From the NCBI GenBank assembly GCA_003133815.1, contig PKZR01000369.1, positions 4,960 through 17,774 on the forward strand: 12,815 nt of DNA, read 5' to 3'. Both the position numbers and the translations under genes were made by a program. Source of the DNA: Limisphaerales bacterium (GTDB lineage: Bacteria > Verrucomicrobiota > Verrucomicrobiia > Limisphaerales > UBA11358). Of this stretch, positions 1 to 8,106 are shown piece by piece. How positions within the stretch are numbered: the stretch's first letter is position 1; each line of letters begins with the position of its first letter. Under the pieces are notes generated by a model. That model made no database searches. It was not told where the DNA came from and was given only the letters and a program-made list of their open reading frames with translations.

Positions 1-593
1 TGAAGGAAGCCGGACTGGAATGTTACGGCCACAACCTCGAAAGCTCGCGCCGCTTTTTTCCGCAGACCTGCACCACGCACACGTTCGACGACCGGCTGGA
101 GACGATTGGCTATTTGAAAAAGGCCGGCATCAAGATTTGTTCCGGCGGCATCATCGGCATGGGCGAGACGCGCGCCGACCGCTGCGACCTCGCGTTTGAA
201 TTGAAGGCCATCGGCGCGAACGTCGTGCCCGTGAATATTCTTAATCCGATTCCCGGCACGCCGTTCGCCAAGAACGAGCCGCTGCCCGTCATGGAAATTT
301 TGAAGACCATCGCGTGCTTCCGTTTCATTTTGCCGCGACAGGAAATCATGATCGCCGGCGGCCGCACCGTGAACCTGCGCGACGCGCAAAGCATGATCTT
401 CATGGCCGGCGCGAGCGCGCTGATGGTGGGCAACTATCTCACCACGCTGAACCAGCCCGTCGAAAAAGATCTCCAGATGCTCAAAGACCTCGGCCTCGAC
501 CCGAACTGGGACAGCCACGATTTCAGCGATCAGGAAGAAGGCGGCTGCGGATGCGGAAAAAATAATTGCGAAACGGAAGCGGTAGTTGCGTGA
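1..593 (+). CDS. bioB: Biotin synthase BioB, C-terminal part (5' truncated)
   Basis: Radical-SAM enzyme that inserts sulfur into dethiobiotin in the last step of biotin synthesis (cytoplasm). The frame is open from the left edge (codons from position 3), so the CxxxCxxC cluster motif lies outside the window. Visible family landmarks are GLECYGHNLESS, then TTHTFDDRLET, KICSGGIIGMGE, NILNPIPGTPF and the IAGGRTVNLRDAQ stretch, whose Arg matches the unusual arginine ligand of the BioB [2Fe-2S] cluster. MAGASALMVGNYLTT and KDLQMLKDLGLDP follow. After the normal family end there is an added tail of about 27 residues, acidic and cysteine-bearing (GGCGCGKNNC). The stop TGA is at 591-593. The next gene begins 15 bp downstream. 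Identity is very sure; the role of the tail is unknown. Confidence 0.96.
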   Translation, partial: KEAGLECYGHNLESSRRFFPQTCTTHTFDDRLETIGYLKKAGIKICSGGIIGMGETRADRCDLAFELKAIGANVVPVNILNPIPGTPFAKNEPLPVMEILKTIACFRFILPRQEIMIAGGRTVNLRDAQSMIFMAGASALMVGNYLTTLNQPVEKDLQMLKDLGLDPNWDSHDFSDQEEGGCGCGKNNCETEAVVA

Positions 594-608
594 AGGAAAA
601 ATAATCCG

Positions 609-1520
609 ATGACGCAGGCTGAACTTCCAAAAATCTTTCACCTTCAGTTCACGCCAGAACAATGGAGTCAACTCGTTCGGTTGCGCGCTTTAATCGGCAA
701 ACCATTGCCAACTACACGCGAAAGTTATCAGGCTTTAGATGCTTGCATTGGACATTTACGAAAATACCAAGTCTTCGCTCGAATTGCTGACCGCATAATT
801 CCAAGCCTTCCAAAAGATCGCGAGGAACTCGACCGTTACGGAGCTTCTCGCAATTTACATTCGGAAGAATTTGGCGCGCTGACGGAAGCAATGTTGTGCG
901 AACTTTATTCAAGCCTTGATGGCCTTTTGATTTTTTTTCAGGCCATCTATCCAACAATGCCTCAATTGGAGAAAATGCGATTCGCTTCAACTCTTTTCCA
1001 ATCTGCAAGAGAGGGAAAGCTTCCTGCGGATTTTCCAGAGTCGGTGCGCACACTTTTAGCGGCTGCTTATGCTGGCTGGTTTGAAGAACTACGGAAGCTG
1101 CGAGTAGAAATCACGCACGGAACTGTTGGTTTTTTCTCTTTGGATGAGAAACACGAAACCGTTACCTACTTTAACGACGGATTGAGTTCAACTGGGCATA
1201 ATGTTTTTCACATCACAGACATTGTTTCTGTGGTTCGCAATTTCGACAGTAAGGTTCATGTTTTGCTTGAAGAGATTGCAAAATTTTATCTAACACAACT
1301 TTTACCAATTCCGCGGATGTATCCCTGCGGACTTTATCGTGGACTCATGTATATTCGTGTGATTGAGCCATCACCCGATCTCAATTTCAATAGTGGCCAT
1401 TGTGGTTCTTGGGATTGGTTTGAGCAAAACCCTGAAAAATTTTGCCCTCTTGCAAAACAATGTGGAGCTTATACTCGCAAATGGCCTGGTGGACATGGAG
1501 CAGCTCTCTCGGCATTTTGA
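609..1520 (+). CDS. Hypothetical protein with HEPN-like R-x4-H motif
   Basis: I do not recognise the family with certainty. The 303-residue protein is mostly helical and soluble, with no signal peptide or membrane segment. Around residues 158-171 it reads WFEELRKLRVEITHG: Arg165 and His170 form an R-x4-H motif followed by Gly, as in HEPN domains, many of which are ribonucleases or nucleotidyltransferase partners. A helix with ELYSSLDGLLIFF (residues 98-110) precedes it. A C-terminal cluster holds HCG (264-266), C279 and C285. The ATG at 609 has AAGGAA about 9 bp upstream, overlapping the end of bioB. The gene is clearly AT-richer than its neighbours, with A/T-ending codons, which suggests transfer. 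No obvious partner (antitoxin or nucleotidyltransferase) sits beside it. That it is a gene is likely; HEPN membership is an inference. Confidence 0.75.
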   Translation: MTQAELPKIFHLQFTPEQWSQLVRLRALIGKPLPTTRESYQALDACIGHLRKYQVFARIADRIIPSLPKDREELDRYGASRNLHSEEFGALTEAMLCELYSSLDGLLIFFQAIYPTMPQLEKMRFASTLFQSAREGKLPADFPESVRTLLAAAYAGWFEELRKLRVEITHGTVGFFSLDEKHETVTYFNDGLSSTGHNVFHITDIVSVVRNFDSKVHVLLEEIAKFYLTQLLPIPRMYPCGLYRGLMYIRVIEPSPDLNFNSGHCGSWDWFEQNPEKFCPLAKQCGAYTRKWPGGHGAALSAF

Positions 1521-1524
1521 GCGA

Positions 1525-1590
1525 GCGCCGTAGGCGCGACATCTTGTAGAAACCCAAACCAAAAATTCCCCAGCCCCGTCGGGGCGGCAT
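1525..1590. repeat. Two diverged copies of an 18-nt REP-like hairpin unit
   Basis: Two units share one layout: 5-bp arms, a 3-nt GT[A/C] loop, then G[A/G]CAT. Copy 1 (1525-1542) is GCGCC-GTA-GGCGC-GACAT. Copy 2 (1573-1590) is GCCCC-GTC-GGGGC-GGCAT. They point the same way and lie 48 bp apart. Copy 1 starts 4 bp after the upstream stop codon, so it could also fold at the 3' end of that mRNA, but neither copy has a following T-run as an intrinsic terminator would. This resembles short interspersed repeats of PVC-group genomes. Confidence 0.7.
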
Positions 1591-1600
1591 CAGCTTTGAG

Positions 1601-1742
1601 AATAGCCCAGCCTTTCAAGGCTGGGTCAACCGTTCAAACAAACCATCCAAGTCCCGTCAGGGACGAAAGAATCTTCTGCCGTCCCTAACGGGACTTTTCA
1701 TTTCGAGGCACGCTTAACCCAGCCTTGAAAGGCTGGGCTATT
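1601..1742. repeat. Nested REPIN-like inverted repeat
   Basis: The outer arms 1601-1626 and 1717-1742 are perfect 26-bp reverse complements. Each arm is itself a hairpin, with CCCAGCCTT and AAGGCTGGG 9-bp stems around a 2-nt loop. Inside lies a second inverted pair: GTCCCGTCAGGGAC (1651-1664) and its near-exact reverse complement GTCCCTAACGGGAC (1681-1694), each again a small hairpin with 5-bp arms. The whole is therefore a double inverted repeat of about 142 bp with four sub-hairpins. This is the architecture of REP doublets (REPINs), non-autonomous elements mobilised in trans by REP-associated tyrosine transposases. No transposase gene is present in the window. Confidence 0.8.
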
Positions 1743-1769
1743 TTCATTCGTCATGGCGGCATCATCGGT

Positions 1770-1818
1770 TGTAGCGGCGCGGTGTCAGCGCCGTCGTCGG
1801 TCACAGACCGCCGCTACA
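1770..1818. repeat. Second REP doublet (TGTAGCGGCG family)
   Basis: The 10-bp arms TGTAGCGGCG (1770-1779) and CGCCGCTACA (1809-1818) are perfect reverse complements. Within them are two further hairpins: GGCGC/GCGCC (1776-1780 with 1788-1792) and CGGTC-ACA-GACCG (1798-1810). Reading the right half on the other strand gives a sequence resembling the left half, so this is again two REP units head to head, from a different family than 1601-1742. It ends 42 bp before the next start codon. The remaining 1819-1860 shows no convincing ribosome-binding site. Confidence 0.7.
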
Positions 1819-1860
1819 GTTCCCTTGCCAGCCGCCGCCGGTTTTTGCTAAAACGGTGGC

Positions 1861-3717
1861 ATGAACTCCGAGGCCTTTATTCAATGGGCGCTGGACGCCG
1901 CGCGCACGGTGGAGGAACGTTACACGACGGAACTGATTGTCGAGATGGCTCTCAACTATTGGTTCTCGCATCACAAGATTTCCCGCCCGTTTGATTTCGA
2001 AGCCATCCGCGAACGCCAGCGCCAGCGCGCGCTCAATCCCGCCTACGAGCCGAAGCTCAACGAGACCGATGTCCGGCGCGCCACCGAGATGTTTCATCAG
2101 TTGAAGAGCTGGACCATCTGGTCCTACAACGAACGCCCCATCCGTGACCTGAAAGCCTTTACCTTTCTGACGGAACTGGAGGATTTGAAGTTAAACGGTT
2201 GCGAGGCGTCGGATGTGAGTGTCTTCGCCACTTTGCCCAAGCTGCGCGTGCTGCATTTCGGCAGCGCGGACTGCGAGGATTTCAGCCCGCTGGCCGGCTG
2301 CCGGCAGTTGCGCGAACTGGGGCTGACGCTGGGCAAAGCCGGCTTCCGCGTGGGCACGCAATGGCCGAACGTGCGGAGGCTGGAAGAATTGCAGCAACTG
2401 GAGACCTTGAGCCTGAGCGGCAACCTGTTCGCGTTCGCGCCCGGCGTGACGTGGCCGAAGGTCCGCACCGCCACGCTGCATTGCGATCCGCTCCCGGCGC
2501 GGTCGGTGCGCGAACTGCCGCAACTGCCGGCCTGCGAATTTCTCACCCTCTCCGGCGTGGAGCGGCTTGACGGCATCGAGGCGTTTCCCCGACTGCGCAA
2601 TCTCAGCATCACCGGCGACACGCGCAGTTTCGAGCCGCTGACGGCGTTGAAGGATCTGACCGCGCTGACGTGCAGCGGATTCTCGCCGCTGGATGTGCGC
2701 CCGCTCACGCGGCTGCCCAAATTGCAGTGCCTCATTTTCAACGCCAATTACCAATACAACCTCGCCGCGCCCAAGCCGCGCGATTTCTCGCCGCTGGCCG
2801 ACGCGCCGGCGTTGCGCGAGCTGATTGTCGGGGGCTGCCCGCCGGTCGAGGAGGAGGTCAAGACATTGCGCGCGCTCCTCACGCCGTGGGATGATGTGCT
2901 GCTCGCGGTGGAGCCGCGCCCGGTGCCGCCGCTGCGCCTGGTTGTCGCGCCGCACAACAAAGGCTGTCCCCGGCACGAAAAGCCGGTGCTTGAACCCGAC
3001 GACAACGGCCTGCCGGACCTGGCGCTCCGCAAGTTACAGGGCGACTGGGTGGGACGTTATCTCTTCAAATACATCAGCAAAAAAATGGGCTGCGAGGATT
3101 GGGGCACCGCCACCGGCGAAGGCGTTTACCGGAACTTCACCGTTGAGGTTCACGCCTTCGCACTCGTGGAAAAATCCCGCGAAATACTGGAGGCAACCCG
3201 CGAGGCGCTGGCCGGACTGAGGCATGAATATTACGGCACTTTTTGGATCCGCCTCCTGTCGCCCGTGCCGGAAGCCACGCCCGCGCAAAAGGAACTGGAA
3301 GCAAAATTCCGCGCAGAGCAGGATGAGGCCCAATGGGAGCGCGACGACAAGGACCGGCAGGACCTTCTCGAACGCCAGCACCGGATTGATTTGAAAAAAC
3401 AGCTCGGTGAAGAAGTTAAGCCGGAAGACTTTGTCGTGCCGCCACAATCTCCGCTCCCGCCCGCGCCGTGGGAACGCGACGAGGACGAGGACGACGATGA
3501 TGACGGGAACGGCTTCGGCGGCATTGCCGTGAAGGAAAAAATTGATCCGCCACCCAACCCCTGGGACAACGAACATCCGCTGGCAGATGAATACGCCTTG
3601 CTGGCCACGCTCACGCTTGAGCAGCTCTGGGTCTCGCCGCATCACCACGACATCGCCGTGTATCTCATGCGGCAACAGCCGGACTTGGAGATGCCCGAAG
3701 ACCCGAAGCCGCAGTAA
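1861..3717 (+). CDS. Leucine-rich-repeat protein with acidic C-terminal region
   Basis: A 618-residue protein without signal peptide or membrane segment, so probably cytoplasmic. The N-terminal 95 residues are helical and of unknown family. Residues 96-325 carry irregular leucine-rich repeats spaced about 22 residues apart, for example LTELEDLKLNGCEASDVSVF, LPKLRVLHFGSADCEDFSPL, LETLSLSGNLF, FPRLRNLSITGD and LPKLQCLIFN. These usually form a protein-binding solenoid. Residues 395-465 form an unassigned domain. Residues 474-515 are charged and probably coiled-coil. Residues 538-548 are an almost pure Asp/Glu run (ERDEDEDDDDD), followed by a proline-rich stretch. The start at 1861 is the first in-frame ATG; no clear Shine-Dalgarno is seen. 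Molecular function and partners are not recognisable. It has no strand-mate close by; the next gene is convergent. Confidence 0.85.
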   Translation: MNSEAFIQWALDAARTVEERYTTELIVEMALNYWFSHHKISRPFDFEAIRERQRQRALNPAYEPKLNETDVRRATEMFHQLKSWTIWSYNERPIRDLKAFTFLTELEDLKLNGCEASDVSVFATLPKLRVLHFGSADCEDFSPLAGCRQLRELGLTLGKAGFRVGTQWPNVRRLEELQQLETLSLSGNLFAFAPGVTWPKVRTATLHCDPLPARSVRELPQLPACEFLTLSGVERLDGIEAFPRLRNLSITGDTRSFEPLTALKDLTALTCSGFSPLDVRPLTRLPKLQCLIFNANYQYNLAAPKPRDFSPLADAPALRELIVGGCPPVEEEVKTLRALLTPWDDVLLAVEPRPVPPLRLVVAPHNKGCPRHEKPVLEPDDNGLPDLALRKLQGDWVGRYLFKYISKKMGCEDWGTATGEGVYRNFTVEVHAFALVEKSREILEATREALAGLRHEYYGTFWIRLLSPVPEATPAQKELEAKFRAEQDEAQWERDDKDRQDLLERQHRIDLKKQLGEEVKPEDFVVPPQSPLPPAPWERDEDEDDDDDGNGFGGIAVKEKIDPPPNPWDNEHPLADEYALLATLTLEQLWVSPHHHDIAVYLMRQQPDLEMPEDPKPQ

Positions 3718-3816
3718 GCGCCCGCAGCCGGGATGATTTTATTGATGATGCGCCAGCAGGGAAGCTTCCTAAACAGACCAAAAATCCACCTTTTGGCGAT
3801 GTTTTGCTCTAAATGG

Positions 3817-4110
3817 CTGTAAATAAATGCCTTGAACGTCGTTCCCTCCTATTTTCGGGAGCCGGAAACTGGCATGCACGTCGTTCCCTGTCAGTTCCGG
3901 AAGCCGGAAACTGCCGTGCACAACGTTCCCTGCCATTTTCGGGAGCCGCAAACTGTCGTGCACGTCGTTCATTGCCATTTCCGGGAGCCGGAAACTGCCG
4001 TGCACAACGTTCCCTGGCATTTTCGGGAGCCGGAAACTGCCCTGCACGACGTTCACGGCTATTTTTGGGAGCCGGAAATTGGTGTCGACGACGTCGGGAC
4101 GGTCATTGAT
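3817..4110. repeat. 42-bp tandem repeat array (about 6.5 copies)
   Basis: Five full units begin at 3859, 3901, 3943, 3985 and 4027, each exactly 42 bp and of the form GAGCCGGAAACTGCC-GTGCAC-AACGTTCCC-TGCCATTTTCGG. A decayed unit precedes them (3817-3858, best over its last 34 bp) and another follows (4069-4110, decaying after about 25-30 bp). Unit junctions form hairpins such as TTTCCGG-GAG-CCGGAAA (3978-3994). The array fills most of the 416-bp gap between two convergent genes. Because 42 is a multiple of 3, several frames on both strands are open through it, but substitutions between copies fall at all three codon positions, which argues against coding. The rest of the gap (3718-3816) shows only a short palindrome GGAAGCTTCC (3760-3769) and a weak CCAAAA/TTTTGG stem (3778-3796). 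Confidence 0.9.
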
Positions 4111-4133
4111 TCGTGCAAAATGCACGTTTTTGA

Positions 4134-5477
4134 TCAGGGGGCGGTCAGTATCCAGTGCTGGTTGTCGTCGCCATTGAATGGCTGAAGTTTGACAAAGCGG
4201 TTGCCGGGTCTGGCCTTGGAGAGTGAGGTGAGCGCGAGATGGCCGGTTATTGACGCGATGCGATAGGTGGCGTCGCTGAGCTGATCTATTTTCCAGAGCT
4301 GGTCGTCCGCACCAGTGAACGGCGCGAAGTCCACCATCCCCTTCGTTGCAGTCAGTGCTTTCCCGCCGGCCACATTGGTAATCTTGTAGGTGCCGCCGCC
4401 GGCGGACGAGATGTTCCACTTCTGGTTGTTATGAACAAGATACAGGTCGGTCAACGCGAGGTTGGTGCTCAATTGAAGAACTGTGCCAGTGCGCTGGGAG
4501 CGGACTTGATAGGTGCCGTCCTGGATGTCCTGCCCGGGCATGGGCCAGCCGTCGGCGGTCCAGAGCAGCGGCCGGATGTCGAGGACGGATCGGCCACCGG
4601 CCTGCAAGTCGGCTTCATAGTGGCAGCTGAATTTTTCAACGCCGTCATCCAGCAGCAGGCCGAAATGGCCGGGGCCGATGTCGTTGCCCTGCGCGGCGAG
4701 AAAAAGTGTGCCGCCACCTGCCGCCATGTAATCGCCGTCCCGGTCAAAATACGGCCCGGTGATGGTCGGCGAACGTCCGACGCGGATGTTGTAGGTGCTG
4801 TTGCTGCCCTGGCAACAGCTTCCATGGTTCACAAACAGGTAATAGTTGCCGCCATGATAAATGATGTCCGACGCCTCGCTCTCGTTGGCGATGACGGTGG
4901 CGGGCGAGTTGGTGGAGATGCGCAGGCCGGTCTTGGGGTCAAGCTGGACAATGTCAATGTTGCCGTGATAGGAGCCGTAGCAAATCCAGAGTGTTCCGTC
5001 GGGCGCGTGGATGACGCCGGGATCAATATCGTTCATGTTGTCGCTGGTGGTGGAGTGGACCACCATGCCGCGGTCAGTCCATTTATAACCGGGGCTGTCA
5101 GGGTCGAGCGTCGGGCTGGTCACCAAACCAATGGCAGAGGCATAGACATCCCATGCGGACACGGCGTAATAGAGGTAGTATTGGCCGTTTAGCTTGAGGA
5201 TGTCCGGCGCCCAGACGCTCTGGCCGTCGTTCGCTGGCACGAATGATTTGACGGAATCCGGGATGCGGTCGAAGACATTTTGTCCGCGCCGCCAGTTGAA
5301 GCCGTTTGTGGAGGTGAGAACTGAAATGCCCCGACCGGTGCCGTAGACGTAGTAGCTGCCATCGCATTTGATGACGGTGGAGGGGTCGTGAATGCGGAGC
5401 ATGCCTTCGAGCGCCAGGGCGGGGGCGGCACCGAGGGCGGACAGGATGATGGCGTAAAAAAACTGGAACGGCTTCAT
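4134..5477 (-). CDS. Secreted GH43 arabinanase-like hydrolase with ricin-type lectin domain
   Basis: Predicted glycoside hydrolase family 43 enzyme (endo-1,5-alpha-L-arabinanase/arabinosidase type) acting on plant arabinan outside the cytoplasm. Residues 1-22 are a signal peptide (hydrophobic FFYAIILSALGAA, AlaLeuAla cleavage). The five-bladed propeller domain follows (about 25-310) with the GH43 catalytic triad: Asp31 in IHDPSTVI (base), Asp152 in NDIDPGV (pKa modulator) and Glu201 in ESEASDII (acid). His271 in GPGHFG matches the central metal-site histidine of arabinanases. Residues 318-447 are a ricin-B-like lectin domain with three QxW repeats (QKW 352, QLW 393, QHW 440), a likely carbohydrate-binding module. 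The length of 447 aa fits a GH43 plus one module. It is divergent from the M14 peptidase gene across a 147-bp gap and has no sugar-uptake genes beside it. Exact substrate is uncertain. Confidence 0.92.
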   Translation of the reverse strand: MKPFQFFYAIILSALGAAPALALEGMLRIHDPSTVIKCDGSYYVYGTGRGISVLTSTNGFNWRRGQNVFDRIPDSVKSFVPANDGQSVWAPDILKLNGQYYLYYAVSAWDVYASAIGLVTSPTLDPDSPGYKWTDRGMVVHSTTSDNMNDIDPGVIHAPDGTLWICYGSYHGNIDIVQLDPKTGLRISTNSPATVIANESEASDIIYHGGNYYLFVNHGSCCQGSNSTYNIRVGRSPTITGPYFDRDGDYMAAGGGTLFLAAQGNDIGPGHFGLLLDDGVEKFSCHYEADLQAGGRSVLDIRPLLWTADGWPMPGQDIQDGTYQVRSQRTGTVLQLSTNLALTDLYLVHNNQKWNISSAGGGTYKITNVAGGKALTATKGMVDFAPFTGADDQLWKIDQLSDATYRIASITGHLALTSLSKARPGNRFVKLQPFNGDDNQHWILTAP

Positions 5478-5624
5478 GATCGGTCAAAAGATTGACTTTG
5501 AAGACGGGCCAGAGCAACCCGAAAAGGAAAAAACGGGCAGAACCGGAACGGGTTCGCGTTCACCGTGGAAGTTCGTGTCGGAAATTTCTTTGCGTTCCGG
5601 CGGGTTTGCATGAAATTCTCCTGA

Positions 5625-6404
5625 GTGCAAAGACTTGGCAAAAACATCGGCGGCTATCACGGCGAGATAATTGACATCCGCGCCGTGTTGCGCGAGGTCA
5701 AGGCCGCCGCGCAATTGCACGGCTGGTCGACGGAATTGTTTTACAAGACGGGCGATTTGGAATTGTTGGCGCTTCATCGAAAGCCGCTTTCGCCCCGCGT
5801 CACAGGCCCCGCGCCGCGCATTTATATTTCCACCGGAATTCATGGGGACGAGCCGGCGGGCCCGACGGCGGCGTTGCGGTTGTTGCGGGATAACAAGTGG
5901 CCGGCGGCGGCGGAGCTTTGGCTGCTGCCCTGCCTGAACCCGGATGGATTTGTTTTGAACTCGCGCGGGAACGGGGACCGGATTGATTTAAACCGGGATT
6001 ACCGGCATCTGGAATCCAACGAGGTGGCGGCACATGTCCTCTGGCTAGAACGGCAGCCGAAGTTTGACCTGACATTGTGCCTGCACGAGGACTGGGAGTC
6101 GCACGGCTTCTATGTCTATGAATTGAACCCGGACGGGCACGCGCCGTTGGGGGCGAAAATGGTGGAAGCGGTGGCAAAGGTCTGCCCGATCGACCTGTCG
6201 CCGGTGATCGAGGGCCGCGAGGCGACGAGCGGAGTCATCCGGCCCAGCCTCGACCCGACGTCGCGCCCGCAATGGCCGGAGGCGTTCTGGCTGCTGCAAA
6301 ACAAGACGCGGAGAAGCTGCACGCTGGAGGCGCCCTCGGACTTTCCCCTGCCCGTGCGGGTGGATGCGCTGGTGGCCGGAGTGAATTCGGCGCTGGGCGG
6401 CTGA
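5625..6404 (+). CDS. M14-family zinc carboxypeptidase
   Basis: Metallopeptidase of 259 residues that likely removes a C-terminal residue from peptides or cell-wall fragments; a related amidase role is possible. Zinc ligands are visible: His73 and Glu76 in GIHGDEPAG, and His154 in LCLHEDW. NPDGF (105-109) and DLNRDY (121-126) are the substrate-binding signatures of M14 enzymes, and Glu235 in CTLEAPS is the catalytic glutamate. No signal peptide is seen, so a cytoplasmic location is likely, as for MpaA-type murein-peptide enzymes. The start is a GTG at 5625, directly after an in-frame TGA, so no longer version exists; an obvious Shine-Dalgarno is absent. The gene ends 5 bp from the convergent hemerythrin gene, leaving no room for a terminator between them. 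Family assignment is firm, substrate unknown. Confidence 0.9.
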   Translation: MQRLGKNIGGYHGEIIDIRAVLREVKAAAQLHGWSTELFYKTGDLELLALHRKPLSPRVTGPAPRIYISTGIHGDEPAGPTAALRLLRDNKWPAAAELWLLPCLNPDGFVLNSRGNGDRIDLNRDYRHLESNEVAAHVLWLERQPKFDLTLCLHEDWESHGFYVYELNPDGHAPLGAKMVEAVAKVCPIDLSPVIEGREATSGVIRPSLDPTSRPQWPEAFWLLQNKTRRSCTLEAPSDFPLPVRVDALVAGVNSALGG

Positions 6405-6409
6405 CCGCG

Positions 6410-6847
6410 TCAGCGCGACTTGCGCCGTTTCATCCACTTGTCGCCCAGGTCGGTGAGCGTCTTCGCCTTGAGGATGTTTTCCGCCATGGGGAAAACAATG
6501 CGCTCCTCTTTTTCAAAGTGTTTGCGGGAGGCGGCAATCACGGCGAGCAGAAGTTTTTTGGCGTCCTTCAAAGTCCTTGCCCTGCCCACCTTGACGAGGG
6601 TTTCTTCAATCTGCTCGTGTTCGTAATGGAAGGTTTCCTTCTGGCCGATCTGGTCGAAGCAATGTTCCAGCGGATCAATGAAAAGTTCGTCCTCGGTGTG
6701 CGAATGCGGGGCCATGACCTTGTCGATGAGCACCGCGACGGCCTTGACGTCGGCCAGCGACTTGAGCATCGGGACGGTCGCCTCGATGTGGTCGAACAGG
6801 TTGTGAAACACCGAGTGTTCAGCGCGCAAAATGTCGGTGATTTTCAT
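6410..6847 (-). CDS. Hemerythrin HHE-domain protein
   Basis: A 145-residue four-helix-bundle protein expected to bind a non-haem diiron site, used for oxygen, NO or iron sensing or storage. Candidate ligands lie in the usual order: H11/H15/H20 in the first helix (EHSVFHNLFDH), HSHTEDE with His50 and Glu54 in the second, HYEHEQIEE (74-82) in the third and HFEKEE with His110 and Glu114 in the fourth. The C-terminus is basic (KWMKRRKSR). There is no signal peptide or output domain, so it is a single-domain cytoplasmic protein. It starts 33 bp after the gcvT stop on the same strand and may be co-transcribed with it. ATG at 6847 is the natural start; the upstream ribosome-binding site is weak. The biological role is not shown by the sequence. 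Confidence 0.92.
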   Translation of the reverse strand: MKITDILRAEHSVFHNLFDHIEATVPMLKSLADVKAVAVLIDKVMAPHSHTEDELFIDPLEHCFDQIGQKETFHYEHEQIEETLVKVGRARTLKDAKKLLLAVIAASRKHFEKEERIVFPMAENILKAKTLTDLGDKWMKRRKSR

Positions 6848-6880
6848 CTTGGTTCAGATTGCGCCTGCATTGATGCCAAC

Positions 6881-8014
<1,134 letters not shown>

Positions 8015-8106
8015 GAATGAAGAATTAAAAGAAATAAAAGACGTTTAGTATCGCCGACAGCCATTGAACCTTAAACCGCATTCTTCTTTAAACTGGCAAA
8101 GGAGGA

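Noticed and set aside
1525..1542. Intrinsic terminator for the HEPN-like gene
   Set aside because: The GCGCC/GGCGC stem is only 5 bp and is followed by GACATC rather than a T-run; the same unit recurs at 1573-1590, so it is better read as a repeat.
3817..4110. CRISPR array
   Set aside because: The 42-bp units are contiguous with no unique spacers between them, and no cas gene is nearby, so this is a simple tandem repeat.
4431..5192. A 253-codon plus-strand open frame
   Set aside because: It is the complement of the GH43 gene, which has signal peptide, catalytic triad and lectin repeats; the opposite frame is Val/Gly/Ala-rich shadow.
8098..8105. Perfect AAAGGAGG Shine-Dalgarno-like string on the plus strand
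   Set aside because: No ATG/GTG with a usable frame follows at the right distance; it lies at the 3' end of the minus-strand reductase gene.
8015..8106. Glycine riboswitch before gcvT
   Set aside because: The gap is only 92 bp, too short for the usual tandem aptamer plus expression platform, and no matching conserved core was seen.
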